From Halieaceae bacterium UBA4452 (GTDB lineage: Bacteria; Pseudomonadota; Gammaproteobacteria; Pseudomonadales; Halieaceae): a DNA stretch of 10,938 nucleotides. The translations under genes were made by a program, and so were the position numbers. The stretch spans positions 1-10,938 of the forward strand of contig DGPA01000032.1 of NCBI GenBank assembly GCA_002389505.1, written 5' to 3'. Of the stretch, positions 1 through 7,592 are shown piece by piece. The notes beneath the pieces were generated by a model. That model made no database searches and was not told the DNA's origin. It was given only the letters and a program-made list of their open reading frames with translations. The first letter of the stretch is position 1. Each line of letters begins with the position of its first letter.

Positions 1-1346
1 CCGAACAGCAACACGCTGACCCACATGCCGTCGCTGTTACAAGCCAAGAAGCGCTGCCGCTGAAAGAGTTGCAAACGTTTGCGGATGTTTTTCAGCAAAT
101 TCGTGCAGGCTACGTAGAGGAGGTTCCTGACAGCCAGCTCTTTGAACATGCTGTTCGTGGAATGCTTGAAGGCTTAGACCCACACTCAGTGTACCTGACC
201 AAGGAAGATTATTCTGACCTTCAGACCACGACCGATGGTGAGTTTTCAGGCTTGGGTATTGAGATTGATCGACAAGGTAACTACATCCAAGTCATTTCCC
301 CCATTGATGGCTCTCCCGCAGCTGAAGCGGGTCTGCAATCGGGCGATATCATTCTGAAGCTCAATGATATATCCGTCAAAGGGCTGTCCATTAACGAGGC
401 GATCGAGATTATGCGCGGCCCGATCGGTAGCCCTATTGATTTAGAAATTGGTCGACCGGGAGAAACTCAGCCGCTGGAAATAACCGTTATTCGCGACACG
501 ATTAAAGTCGCGAGCGTGCGGGGACGCGAGATTACACCGGGGATTGGTTATTTACGTATTGCCCAGTTTCAGCGCAATACCGGCGAAGAAGCCAAGGCGG
601 CGATCGCCAAGCTTGTCCAGGGACAGACGTTAACGGGCTTGGTGCTCGACTTGCGCAACAATCCCGGCGGGGTGCTCGGTGCCAGTGTCGGCGTCTCTGA
701 GGTGTTTTTAGATGGTGGGTTGGTGGTCTATACCGAAGGACGTCATCGAAATTCCGAAGAGCAATATAAGGCACTATCAGGGGATTTACTCGAGGGTGCG
801 CCCATGGTGGTGCTGATCAACGGTGGCTCGGCAAGCGCATCAGAAATTGTCGCAGGGGCTCTCCAAGACCGTGGCCGTGCCGTGGTGATGGGCACACAAA
901 GCTTTGGTAAAGGCTCAGTCCAAACCGTGTTGCCGGTGTCGGAAACTCGGGCCGTAAAACTCACTACCGCGCTGTACTTCACCCCCTCCGGGCGATCTAT
1001 TCAGGCGGAAGGCATCATTCCTGATATTATTGTCGAGCGCGCCAAAGTCACCAGCATGGAGGGTCGTCGAACCAAAGAGGCGGACTTACGAGGGCGATTA
1101 GATAATGCCGATGATGAACCTTCCGATCGCGAATCCAGTAGTGAAAGTGATGCGCTTTTACAGCTGCGGGAAGACGATAATCAACTTTACGAGGCCGTTA
1201 CCTTACTGCGCGGTGTCCATTTACTGACCGAGCGCATCGCCAACTTGGCGCGCAAAACTCCATCAGTGCCCCCAGAGCCGCCATCCGCCCTCGAGTCAAC
1301 AACCGACGACACTAAAGCGCCAGCGGCTGACATCGATACCGAGTGA
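1..1346 (+). CDS. ctpA: Carboxyl-terminal processing protease (S41 family), 5' end outside window
   Basis: A periplasmic serine protease that trims or degrades envelope proteins. In related gammaproteobacteria Ctp/Prc enzymes act on murein hydrolases and their regulators. The frame is open to the window edge (first full codon at 3, 447 visible codons), and the residues before the TTG at 69 (LPLKELQTFADVF) match the usual Ctp N-terminal region, so TTG 69 is not the true start; the signal peptide is missing. Counting from codon 3, a PDZ domain spans about 80-165 (GLGIEI near its start). The S41 catalytic domain follows, with the GGSASASEI motif (nucleophile Ser278), FGKG (general base Lys303, 25 residues later) and Gln307, the spacing seen in E. 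coli Tsp. The C-terminal ~100 residues are acidic and end in a Pro/Asp/Thr-rich tail, probably disordered. The stop overlaps yibQ by 4 bases. Family is certain; the choice between ctpA, ctpB or prc names is by synteny. Confidence 0.95.
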   Translation, partial: EQQHADPHAVAVTSQEALPLKELQTFADVFQQIRAGYVEEVPDSQLFEHAVRGMLEGLDPHSVYLTKEDYSDLQTTTDGEFSGLGIEIDRQGNYIQVISPIDGSPAAEAGLQSGDIILKLNDISVKGLSINEAIEIMRGPIGSPIDLEIGRPGETQPLEITVIRDTIKVASVRGREITPGIGYLRIAQFQRNTGEEAKAAIAKLVQGQTLTGLVLDLRNNPGGVLGASVGVSEVFLDGGLVVYTEGRHRNSEEQYKALSGDLLEGAPMVVLINGGSASASEIVAGALQDRGRAVVMGTQSFGKGSVQTVLPVSETRAVKLTTALYFTPSGRSIQAEGIIPDIIVERAKVTSMEGRRTKEADLRGRLDNADDEPSDRESSSESDALLQLREDDNQLYEAVTLLRGVHLLTERIANLARKTPSVPPEPPSALESTTDDTKAPAADIDTE

Positions 1347-2107
1347 CTCGCATGCTCAAAGCGGTAGCGCTACTCGGCTTGCTTCCCATGCTAGCGCTGG
1401 CTGATTGCCCTGATGGTAGTCAAGGGCAGCTCGCTATTATTATCGATGATCTTGGCTACCATCGAGGACGGGGCATGCGGCTAGCGGCCCTACCCCAAAC
1501 CATAACGCTGTCCGTCATTCCCGGCACCCCCCATGCAAAACAGGTCGCTGAAGAAGGTATTCGTCAGGGTAAAGAGATTATGATCCATATGCCCATGTCA
1601 CCGGCTCATGCCCCAGTAGACTACTCATTGGCGCTACATAAGAATCTCAGCGCCACCGACTTCGATGCTACCGTCGAGCGCGCGCTGGTGGAGATACCTC
1701 AAGCAACGGGCATGAATAACCATATGGGCAGTCGCTTAACTGAAGACCGCATCGCGATGCGGAGACTGATGACGGTACTCAAAGACAAGCAGTTATTTTG
1801 GATAGATTCTCGCACCACCCGAAAAACCGTCGCTGTTGAGACGGCAGCCACCATGGGCATCCCAGCAGCCTCACGGTCAGTGTTTTTGGATAACGACCGC
1901 GATCCACCCGCCATCGCTAGGCATTTACTTCGCGCGATAAACTTCGCCAAAAGCGCGGGTAGCGCCATTGCCATCGGTCACCCCCACCCAGAGACCATAC
2001 AAGCGCTACAGGACTATCTGCCCACCCTGTCCGCCGCGGTAACCCTCGTGCCAGCCTCTACCATTGCCCGCTGTCCGCCTACTCAGCGCCTGACCTCGAT
2101 TCCTTGA
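1343..2107 (+). CDS. yibQ: Divergent polysaccharide deacetylase family protein (YibQ-like)
   Basis: A secreted protein of the divergent polysaccharide deacetylase family (formerly DUF610), built on the NodB-like barrel. Its substrate is not established; a peptidoglycan or envelope glycan role is inferred from the family and from its place after a Ctp protease. Seen: a hydrophobic signal peptide (residues about 4-20, cleavage probably after LALA), the Asp pair in IIIDDLGY (35-36), the HMPM motif (His82), NNHMGS (His127) and GHPHP (His213/His215), which are the family's conserved and likely metal-binding positions. Length 254 is usual. The GTG at 1343 overlaps the upstream stop as GTGA, suggesting translational coupling. 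An ATG at 1352 is an equally possible start with a weak GAG upstream and leaves the signal peptide intact. The last 25 bases overlap the convergent hisF gene. Confidence 0.88.
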   Translation: MTRMLKAVALLGLLPMLALADCPDGSQGQLAIIIDDLGYHRGRGMRLAALPQTITLSVIPGTPHAKQVAEEGIRQGKEIMIHMPMSPAHAPVDYSLALHKNLSATDFDATVERALVEIPQATGMNNHMGSRLTEDRIAMRRLMTVLKDKQLFWIDSRTTRKTVAVETAATMGIPAASRSVFLDNDRDPPAIARHLLRAINFAKSAGSAIAIGHPHPETIQALQDYLPTLSAAVTLVPASTIARCPPTQRLTSIP

Positions 2108-2868
2108 GCGGCCATGTAGGCTTTTGCTTGGGGCACCGTATATTCGCCAAAATGAAAAATACTTGCCGCCAACACGGCATCTGCCCCACCTTGGGTCACC
2201 CCGTCCGCCAAATGTTGCAAATTACCGACACCCCCTGAAGCAATAATCGGTATATCGACGGCATCCGCTATTGCTCGAGTAATGACCAGCTCAAAGCCAT
2301 CCTTGGTACCATCGCGGTCCATGCTGGTCAGCAAAATTTCACCCGCGCCTAGCTCAGCCATTTTTTTTGCCCATGCTATCGCCTCAATGCCCGTGGCATG
2401 TCGGCCGCCATGGGTAAACAACTCGTAGCGCGCGCTTGTCGGCTCAGTATCATCAACATGACTGACGCGTTTGACATCCATGGCCACAACAATGCATTGC
2501 GCGCCAAAGCGCGCGGAGGCTTGGGCAACAAGTTCAGGGTTGTGAATCGCTGCGGTGTTAATGCTGACCTTATCAGCCCCCGCATTAAGCATAGTGCGAA
2601 TGTCATCAACGTTGCGAATCCCGCCTCCGACCGTTAATGGAATGAATACTTCTCGTGCCATTTGTTCGACGGTATGGACGGTGGTGTCACGCCCTTCGTG
2701 ACTCGCGGTAATATCGAGGAAGGTAATCTCATCGGCGCCCTGCTCGTTGTATCGGCGCGCAATCTCAACCGGGTCACCGGCATCGCGAATGCCGACGAAG
2801 TTAACGCCCTTCACCACCCGGCCACAATCGACGTCCAGACAGGGAATAATACGTTTAGCTAGGGGCAT
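2083..2868 (-). CDS. hisF: Imidazole glycerol phosphate synthase, cyclase subunit HisF
   Basis: Synthase (cyclase) half of the HisH-HisF complex. It joins PRFAR with ammonia channelled from HisH to give imidazole glycerol phosphate plus AICAR, in the cytoplasm. The 261-residue protein is a complete (beta/alpha)8 barrel: catalytic Asp12 in CLDVD and Asp131 in VVAMD, with phosphate-binding loops GGGIR (near 81-85) and SGGVG, and the C-terminal ASIFHFGE motif. These correspond to Asp11 and Asp130 of the Thermotoga enzyme. The start is ATG at 2868, preceded by GAGAGG six bases upstream, all inside the end of hisA (10-base overlap). It is the last gene of the his operon and its stop lies inside the end of yibQ on the other strand. 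Length and motifs are normal. Confidence 0.98.
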   Translation of the reverse strand: MPLAKRIIPCLDVDCGRVVKGVNFVGIRDAGDPVEIARRYNEQGADEITFLDITASHEGRDTTVHTVEQMAREVFIPLTVGGGIRNVDDIRTMLNAGADKVSINTAAIHNPELVAQASARFGAQCIVVAMDVKRVSHVDDTEPTSARYELFTHGGRHATGIEAIAWAKKMAELGAGEILLTSMDRDGTKDGFELVITRAIADAVDIPIIASGGVGNLQHLADGVTQGGADAVLAASIFHFGEYTVPQAKAYMAAQGIEVRR

Positions 2869-3611
2869 TCACTGCCTCTCGTAACGCTGTCAATTAGCGC
2901 ATTGGCCTCTGCCAAACTAATGGCTCCCTCATAGATGGCGCGGCCAGTAATCGCCCCTTCAATCCCTTCACCCGTGTGCTTTACCAGTGCACGTATGTCA
3001 TCAAGGTGGGTAATCCCACCTGAGGCAATCACCGGAATACTCGAGGCGCGGGCCATGTCTAGCGTGGCGGGAACATTTACCCCTGCCATCATGCCATCGC
3101 GCGCGATATCGGTGTAGATAATTGCGCTGACACCCACCTGCTCAAAGGATTTCGCCAGTTCTGTCGCCAGCACGGTGGTGACCTCTGCCCAACCATCGGT
3201 CGCCACTAAACCTTCCTTTGCGTCAATACCGACAATAATGTTACCTGGGAATTCCCGACAAGCCGCCGCCACGAAAGCGGGTTCTTTCACCGCTTTAGTC
3301 CCCAAAATGACGTAACTCACTCCGGCTAACAGATAGCGCTCGATAGTGGGCAGTTCTCGAATACCACCACCTATTTGCACCGGTAACGTGGGGTGCGCTC
3401 GCGCAATAGCCTCCACCGCGCTGGCGTTGACGGGCTCACCCTCAAAGGCGCCGTTAAGATCAACCAAGTGCAAACGGCGCGCACCCTCATTAACCCAGCG
3501 AGTGGCTGTGGCAGCAGGGTCATCTGAGAACACCGTACTGTCAGTCATCAACCCCTGACGCAGGCGAACACACTGACCATCTTTGAGGTCAATGGCGGGG
3601 ATAACTAACAT
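2859..3611 (-). CDS. hisA: 1-(5-phosphoribosyl)-5-[(5-phosphoribosylamino)methylideneamino]imidazole-4-carboxamide isomerase HisA
   Basis: Catalyses the Amadori rearrangement of ProFAR to PRFAR, the substrate of HisF. It is a single-domain (beta/alpha)8 barrel of 250 residues and half-barrel-related to HisF. Visible: MLVIPAIDLKDG with catalytic Asp8, GIDAK with catalytic Asp130, and the phosphate loops GGGIR (81-85) and ASGGI. I chose the ATG at 3611 because it gives the canonical family N-terminus and has a short GGA just upstream. A TTG four codons earlier (3623) would add MERT, which the family lacks and which has no ribosome binding site. It overlaps hisH by 7 bases and hisF by 10, so expression is very likely coupled. 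Confidence 0.97.
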   Translation of the reverse strand: MLVIPAIDLKDGQCVRLRQGLMTDSTVFSDDPAATATRWVNEGARRLHLVDLNGAFEGEPVNASAVEAIARAHPTLPVQIGGGIRELPTIERYLLAGVSYVILGTKAVKEPAFVAAACREFPGNIIVGIDAKEGLVATDGWAEVTTVLATELAKSFEQVGVSAIIYTDIARDGMMAGVNVPATLDMARASSIPVIASGGITHLDDIRALVKHTGEGIEGAITGRAIYEGAISLAEANALIDSVTRGSECP

Positions 3612-4255
3612 TGTCCGTTCCAATTAAGAAAATTGCTAAGCAGTCTACGCCCAAGATCATGGCTCTTCTCCGGATGAAATTGCACAGCAAACAGATTATT
3701 TCGGGCAAGTGCTGCCGTGCCGCTAACACCATAATCAAAGGTCGCCGCTATGACATTGTCGTCAGTGGGTTCAACCCAGTAACTGTGTACAAAATAAAAG
3801 CGACTGTGGTCGGGGATATTTGCCCACAGTGGATGATCAACCCTCTGATCGACATGGTTCCATCCCATGTGGGGTACCTTTAAGCGCGCGCCCTCGGCGT
3901 CCCGGTGGTTATGACCAAAAAACCGCACCTCACCCTCAATAATGCCCAGCGTGTCCACACCGCCGTTCTCTTGGGAGCGAGTGAGTAAGGCCTGCATACC
4001 CACGCAAATAGCCAACACCGGCTTATGCGTGTGCTCTAACGCGTCGATCAGCAACGTGTCGCAACCAAGCCGCCGTATTTCACTCATGCAATCACGGATC
4101 GCTCCGACACCTGGAAATACCACATGGTCTGCGCGGCCAATGGCCGCTGGGTCGTGACTGACAATCACTTCACCGGCCCCCGCGTGCTTCAGCGCGCTGG
4201 CGACCGAGTGCAAATTGCCCATGCCATAGTCAATAATCGCAACGCTACTTGACAC
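3605..4255 (-). CDS. hisH: Imidazole glycerol phosphate synthase, glutamine amidotransferase subunit HisH
   Basis: Class I (triad) glutamine amidotransferase that hydrolyses glutamine and passes ammonia to HisF. The triad is complete: Cys84 in AICVGMQ, and His194 and Glu196 in QFHPEK. The N-terminal DYGMGNLHSV motif and the PGVGA oxyanion-side loop are also present. Length 216 is typical. The start is GTG at 4255, giving the expected VAIIDYGMGN N-terminus with no better in-frame start nearby. A Shine-Dalgarno-like AAGGGG lies about 12 bases upstream, longer than optimal, so translation may depend on coupling to hisB, whose stop is only 4 bases away. The pairing with hisF in the same operon supports a dedicated HisHF synthase rather than a stray paralogue. 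Confidence 0.97.
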   Translation of the reverse strand: MSSSVAIIDYGMGNLHSVASALKHAGAGEVIVSHDPAAIGRADHVVFPGVGAIRDCMSEIRRLGCDTLLIDALEHTHKPVLAICVGMQALLTRSQENGGVDTLGIIEGEVRFFGHNHRDAEGARLKVPHMGWNHVDQRVDHPLWANIPDHSRFYFVHSYWVEPTDDNVIAATFDYGVSGTAALARNNLFAVQFHPEKSHDLGRRLLSNFLNWNGQC

Positions 4256-4259
4256 CGAC

Positions 4260-4865
4260 TTAAAGCACCCCTTTTGTCGACGGTGTCATGCCGGCCATGG
4301 CCGGATCCCGCGTTAGCGCCATGCGCAGTGCGCGGCCAAAAGCCTTGAACACTGTTTCTGCTTGGTGATGCGCGTTTTGACCGCGGAGATTGTCGATATG
4401 CAGCGTGATATTGGCGTGATTGACAAAACCTTGGAAAAACTCGAAAAATAAATCCGCATCAAAACCGCCCACGGCTGCGCGAGTAAAAGGCACTTCAAAA
4501 ACGAGTCCGGGGCGACCAGAGAAATCCACTACTACTCTCGACAGCGCTTCATCGAGGGGAACATAGGCGTGCCCATAGCGGAGTAAGCCTTGTTTATCCC
4601 CCGCCGCCTGAGCAAAAGCTTGGCCCAAGGTAATGCCAATATCTTCAACCGTGTGGTGGGCGTCAATATGCAAGTCACCTTTGGCATTGATGTTAATGTC
4701 CATCATGCCGTGTCGAGCAATTTGATCGAGCATGTGCTCGAGAAACGGTACGCCGGTATCAAACGCTGATATGCCTGAGCCATCGAGATTCAGTTCAACA
4801 CGTATCTGTGTCTCAAGAGTATCCCTGCTAACGCTGGCACGGCGTTGTTCAGTGGATTCGGTCAT
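4260..4865 (-). CDS. hisB: Imidazoleglycerol-phosphate dehydratase HisB (monofunctional)
   Basis: Removes water from imidazole glycerol phosphate to give imidazole acetol phosphate, the step after HisHF. The 201-residue protein contains only the dehydratase domain. The N-terminal histidinol-phosphatase domain found in the E. coli bifunctional HisB is absent, so that phosphatase must be encoded elsewhere. Manganese-binding motifs are intact: FLEHMLDQIARHG (His44, His52), AHHTVED (His70, His71, Glu74) and HHQAE (His166, His167, Glu170). The ATG at 4865 is preceded by a strong GAGGAG six bases upstream, the best ribosome binding site of the operon, consistent with its being the first gene. The next gene, hisH, begins 4 bases after its stop. 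Confidence 0.98.
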   Translation of the reverse strand: MTESTEQRRASVSRDTLETQIRVELNLDGSGISAFDTGVPFLEHMLDQIARHGMMDININAKGDLHIDAHHTVEDIGITLGQAFAQAAGDKQGLLRYGHAYVPLDEALSRVVVDFSGRPGLVFEVPFTRAAVGGFDADLFFEFFQGFVNHANITLHIDNLRGQNAHHQAETVFKAFGRALRMALTRDPAMAGMTPSTKGVL

Positions 4866-4908
4866 GAAAAGCTCCTCGGTTAATGGCGGCGGCCCCTACC
4901 GGCACTAC

Positions 4909-4925
4909 CCTCTATTTGGCCTCTA
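4909..4925. repeat. Two CCTCTA direct repeats, 11-base spacing
   Basis: CCTCTA occurs at 4909-4914 and again at 4920-4925, starts 11 bases apart, about one helical turn, with a related CCCCTA at 4893-4898. They lie between hisB and mutY, within the probable hisB leader. Same-face hexamers can form a regulator binding site, but two short copies may also be chance. Confidence 0.3.
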
Positions 4926-4965
4926 CAACCCCATTTGAGGCACGGCGCGCTACACTAGCGCTGGG

Positions 4966-4994
4966 ATTGTATCCAAACAACGCCCACACTTCAC
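4966..4994 (-). promoter_or_regulatory. Weak candidate sigma70 promoter for hisBHAF
   Basis: Reading the minus strand, a TACAAT (5 of 6 to the -10 consensus, 4966-4971) lies 17 bases after GTGAAG (3 of 6 to the -35 consensus, 4989-4994). Transcription would start near 4959, leaving a leader of about 90 bases before hisB. The -35 is poor, so this is a suggestion only. No histidine-rich leader peptide is present in the leader, so classical his attenuation is not indicated. Confidence 0.3.
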
Positions 4995-5028
4995 TCACAC
5001 AATGTATGGATTATTGACCGGGGCCATT

Positions 5029-6114
5029 GTGACCGATCCAAAAAAGCAGCTCGACATAGCCCCACGACTACTCGAATGGTTCGACGTGAACGGTCGAAAA
5101 GGGCTTCCCTGGCAGCGGGACACAACCCCCTATCGCGTTTGGGTGTCAGAAATTATGCTCCAGCAAACCCAAGTAGCCACGGTCATACCTTACTTCGAGC
5201 GATTTATGTCTCGCTTCCCCACGGTACAAGCCCTCGCGCATGCCAGCGAAGATGCAGTGCTCACACTGTGGACCGGGCTGGGCTATTATTCCCGCGCGCG
5301 CAACCTGCATAAAACCGCCCAAGAGGTGGTCCATAATTTCAACGGCGAGTTTCCCGACGATCTAGCCCAGCTTAAGCAATTGGCGGGCATAGGGCCGTCG
5401 ACAGCAGGAGCCATCGCTAGCATTGCAATGGCCATGCGCGCGCCAATACTCGATGGCAATGTCAAACGCGTTCTCGCTCGCTATCATCGAGTGGCTGGCT
5501 GGCCAGGACAAACCACCACCGCTAACGTCTTATGGTCGTTAGCCGAGCGTCACACCCCGCACGTCCGTGTCGCCGATTACACCCAGGCCATCATGGATTT
5601 AGGGGCGACCCTCTGTACTCGCAGTCAACCCAGCTGTGATCGCTGCCCGCTGAACCTCAGCTGTCTGGCCTACCGACGGGGTGATACCCAGCAATTCCCG
5701 GGGAAAAAGCCCAAAAAAAACCTGCCCGTCAAGGCCGTGACGTTTATTATTGCGCGTAATGGTCAAGGGGCCATTTGGCTGGAAAAACGCCCTTCAAAGG
5801 GCATTTGGGGCGGATTGTGGAGCTTTCCAGAGGTGCAGGACGCGGACACTATCGGTGACTGGTGCCGACTCGTTGCCGGCGCGGAGTTACACCGGGTCGA
5901 ATTAGCGCCGATACTTAGGCATACTTTCAGCCACTATCATCTGGATATCCAACCAGCCTACGTCGTCATAGCCGACAGCGCAGCAAACGGCATCTCGTTG
6001 CAGGATAGCGATAATCAACAAGCCGGTTGGATCTCGGCAAGGGCGCTTCAAACGAAGGGGCTACCAGCGCCAGTGGTTAAGCTTATTAAAGCCTTAGAAC
6101 CAACGGCAGGATAA
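5029..6114 (+). CDS. mutY: A/G-specific adenine DNA glycosylase MutY
   Basis: Base-excision repair enzyme that removes adenine mispaired with 8-oxoguanine or guanine. Numbering from GTG 5029 (361 residues): the helix-hairpin-helix glycosylase domain carries catalytic Glu41 in VSEIMLQQTQ and catalytic Asp142 in LDGNVKR, with the HhH loop LAGIGPSTAG between them. The [4Fe-4S] ligands follow as C-x6-C-x2-C-x5-C (CTRSQPSCDRCPLNLSC, Cys196-Cys212). The C-terminal NUDIX-like domain (about 232-361), which recognises 8-oxoG, begins KAVTFIIARNGQG and includes WGGLWSFPEV. GTG 5029 is preferred because Glu41 then sits close to Glu37 of E. coli MutY and GGGG lies 5 bases upstream. An ATG at 5002 would add nine unconserved residues and has no ribosome binding site. 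yggX follows after 45 bases, the order also known in E. coli. Confidence 0.96.
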   Translation: MTDPKKQLDIAPRLLEWFDVNGRKGLPWQRDTTPYRVWVSEIMLQQTQVATVIPYFERFMSRFPTVQALAHASEDAVLTLWTGLGYYSRARNLHKTAQEVVHNFNGEFPDDLAQLKQLAGIGPSTAGAIASIAMAMRAPILDGNVKRVLARYHRVAGWPGQTTTANVLWSLAERHTPHVRVADYTQAIMDLGATLCTRSQPSCDRCPLNLSCLAYRRGDTQQFPGKKPKKNLPVKAVTFIIARNGQGAIWLEKRPSKGIWGGLWSFPEVQDADTIGDWCRLVAGAELHRVELAPILRHTFSHYHLDIQPAYVVIADSAANGISLQDSDNQQAGWISARALQTKGLPAPVVKLIKALEPTAG

Positions 6115-6147
6115 ACCGTGATCTAGTGGCAGCATTCAATCACATTC

Positions 6148-6153
6148 AGGGAG
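6148..6153 (+). promoter_or_regulatory. Ribosome binding site of yggX
   Basis: AGGGAG lies six bases before the GTG at 6160 and fixes that non-ATG codon as the yggX start. No other in-frame start gives the conserved ARTVLC N-terminus. Confidence 0.75.
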
Positions 6154-6159
6154 CAAGTC

Positions 6160-6432
6160 GTGGCAAGAACCGTACTGTGCAAACGCTATAAAGAAGAGCT
6201 CGAGGGTCTCGAAAGAGCCCCCTTGCCGGGAGCCAAAGGTCAAGAGATTTTTGATCATGTGTCAAAAAAAGCCTGGCTGGAATGGCAGGCAGAACAAACC
6301 ATGCTTATCAATGAAAAACACTTAAGCATGATGGACCCCGAGGCGCGCCAATATCTTCAACAGCAAATGGACAAATTTCTTGCCGGTGAACGCTATGATC
6401 GGGCGGAAGGCTACGTGCCTCCATCTCCCTAA
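6160..6432 (+). CDS. yggX: YggX family oxidative damage protection / Fe(2+)-trafficking protein
   Basis: Small cytoplasmic protein that protects Fe-S clusters from oxidants and is thought to take part in iron trafficking; established for E. coli and Salmonella YggX. The 90-residue product is full length and co-linear with the family: N-terminal ARTVLC with the conserved Cys7, then LPGAKGQEIFDHVSKKAW, the WLEWQAEQTMLINEK core, and the C-terminal EGYVPP. It starts with GTG behind a strong AGGGAG site. It lies 45 bases after mutY with no terminator visible between, so they are probably cotranscribed. The pairing makes sense because MutY itself carries a [4Fe-4S] cluster. The E. coli neighbour mltC does not follow here; an RND efflux pair does. 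Confidence 0.96.
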   Translation: MARTVLCKRYKEELEGLERAPLPGAKGQEIFDHVSKKAWLEWQAEQTMLINEKHLSMMDPEARQYLQQQMDKFLAGERYDRAEGYVPPSP

Positions 6433-6503
6433 ACCACCGATAGTAAAAAGGCGTAGAATAGACACACCTCCATACACTCTTTGCTGACCATCGGAATCGA
6501 TTT

Positions 6504-7592
6504 ATGCGCATTCTACCTTGGGCTGTGACTGCCACCGTTTGTTTTGTTGTGACTGGCGCTCTCGCTGGTATTAAATATCTGCAAATAGCCAACGCGATGG
6601 CCATGGCGGAAAGCTTTCCACCGCCTTACTCGGTGGTGTCTGCTGAGCGCGTGTCGACAACCGATTGGACGCCCGTACGCAAGCTGACGGGAACTGTTAG
6701 GGCGCCGCAGTTTGTCCAAATTGCCGCTGAAGCGACCGGTCGAGTGATTGACTTACCCATTGCTGCCGGCCAGGTAGCGCAGACTGGTGATATTGTACTC
6801 AAGCTTTTCGATGAAGACTTACAGTCTCAGCGAGAGGCCTTGCAGGCCGATCTAAAACTCGTCAATTTACAACTCAAGCGTGTACAACAGTTAAAGCAGC
6901 AATCACTTGCCTCTCAAGATCAGTTGGATACCTTGCTTGCCCGAGGAGAAAGTCTGCGGGCTCAAATAGCGAGCACAGCAGCAAAACTGAGCCAACTGAC
7001 GCTGCGCGCTCCGTTTACCGGCCGACTGGGCATCTATACCCAATCCGTGGGTGAGTTGGTGAGAACAGGCGATGTATTGACCACCCTGACCGGTGTAAGC
7101 AGCCAACGTTGGATTGATTTTAAAATTCCACAGGGCGTTGCTCGAGTCAGTCCCGGCGATACCGTGCAGATTAAGTCCTTAGATAACGAGGCGCTCGGTG
7201 ACGCCGTTGTTATTGCCGTGGCCAATGCCCTCACGCCAGGGGTGCGCGCCTACGATGTGCGCGTTCAAATAGAGTCCGCCGAATTACGCCACGGAGAGTT
7301 GGTTCTGGTGGAGGTTCGCACGCGAGACACACGGTCTGCTTTTTCTATATCCGGCCCCGCCGTTCGCTGGGATTTGGAAGGACCCCATGTTTTTGTTCTC
7401 AAGACCGCCGAGCCCGATGCCGCCTTTGGCTACCGAGCAGAGCTGCGACGCATTGCAGTTATTGGCGAGGAAAAAGGCAATGTTATCGCCACGGGTAATC
7501 TCAAAGAAGGTGAAAGACTGGCCTCCCAAGGCGCGTTCAAACTCAGCGACGGCGGACTGGTTAAACTCGCAGCTGCGGTGTCCGGGCAATGA
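6504..7592 (+). CDS. RND efflux system periplasmic adaptor (membrane fusion protein)
   Basis: Periplasmic adaptor of a tripartite efflux pump, bridging the inner-membrane permease to a TolC-type channel. In order over 362 residues: an N-terminal hydrophobic segment (about 5-25) serving as membrane anchor or signal peptide, with Cys13 not in a lipobox context; the first half of the lipoyl/barrel-sandwich domain (about 70-103, IAAGQVAQTGDIVLKL); a fairly short alpha-helical hairpin rich in Gln/Leu (about 104-166); the second lipoyl half (LRAPFTGRLG...VGELVRTGD, 167-197); then a beta-barrel and a membrane-proximal domain. ATG 6504 has GGAA seven bases upstream. A TAGAAT at 6454-6459 could be a -10, but no matching -35 is visible. 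The stop overlaps the permease start as ATGA. Drug specificity cannot be read from sequence. Confidence 0.92.
   Translation: MRILPWAVTATVCFVVTGALAGIKYLQIANAMAMAESFPPPYSVVSAERVSTTDWTPVRKLTGTVRAPQFVQIAAEATGRVIDLPIAAGQVAQTGDIVLKLFDEDLQSQREALQADLKLVNLQLKRVQQLKQQSLASQDQLDTLLARGESLRAQIASTAAKLSQLTLRAPFTGRLGIYTQSVGELVRTGDVLTTLTGVSSQRWIDFKIPQGVARVSPGDTVQIKSLDNEALGDAVVIAVANALTPGVRAYDVRVQIESAELRHGELVLVEVRTRDTRSAFSISGPAVRWDLEGPHVFVLKTAEPDAAFGYRAELRRIAVIGEEKGNVIATGNLKEGERLASQGAFKLSDGGLVKLAAAVSGQ

Noticed and set aside
69..71. TTG as the start of the Ctp protease
   Set aside because: The frame stays open upstream to the window edge and the upstream residues match the family, so the gene begins outside the window and would otherwise lack a signal peptide.
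3612..3623. TTG start for hisA adding four residues
   Set aside because: No ribosome binding site precedes it, and the added MERT is absent from the canonical HisA N-terminus, which begins at the ATG ending at 3611.
4866..4960. Histidine leader peptide / attenuator ahead of hisB
   Set aside because: The only minus-strand ATG mini-ORF in the leader is three codons long with no His codons, and no alternative hairpin with T tract is visible.
6454..6459. TAGAAT as promoter -10 for the efflux adaptor
   Set aside because: No acceptable -35 hexamer at 16-19 bases spacing and no extended -10, so not listed as a feature.
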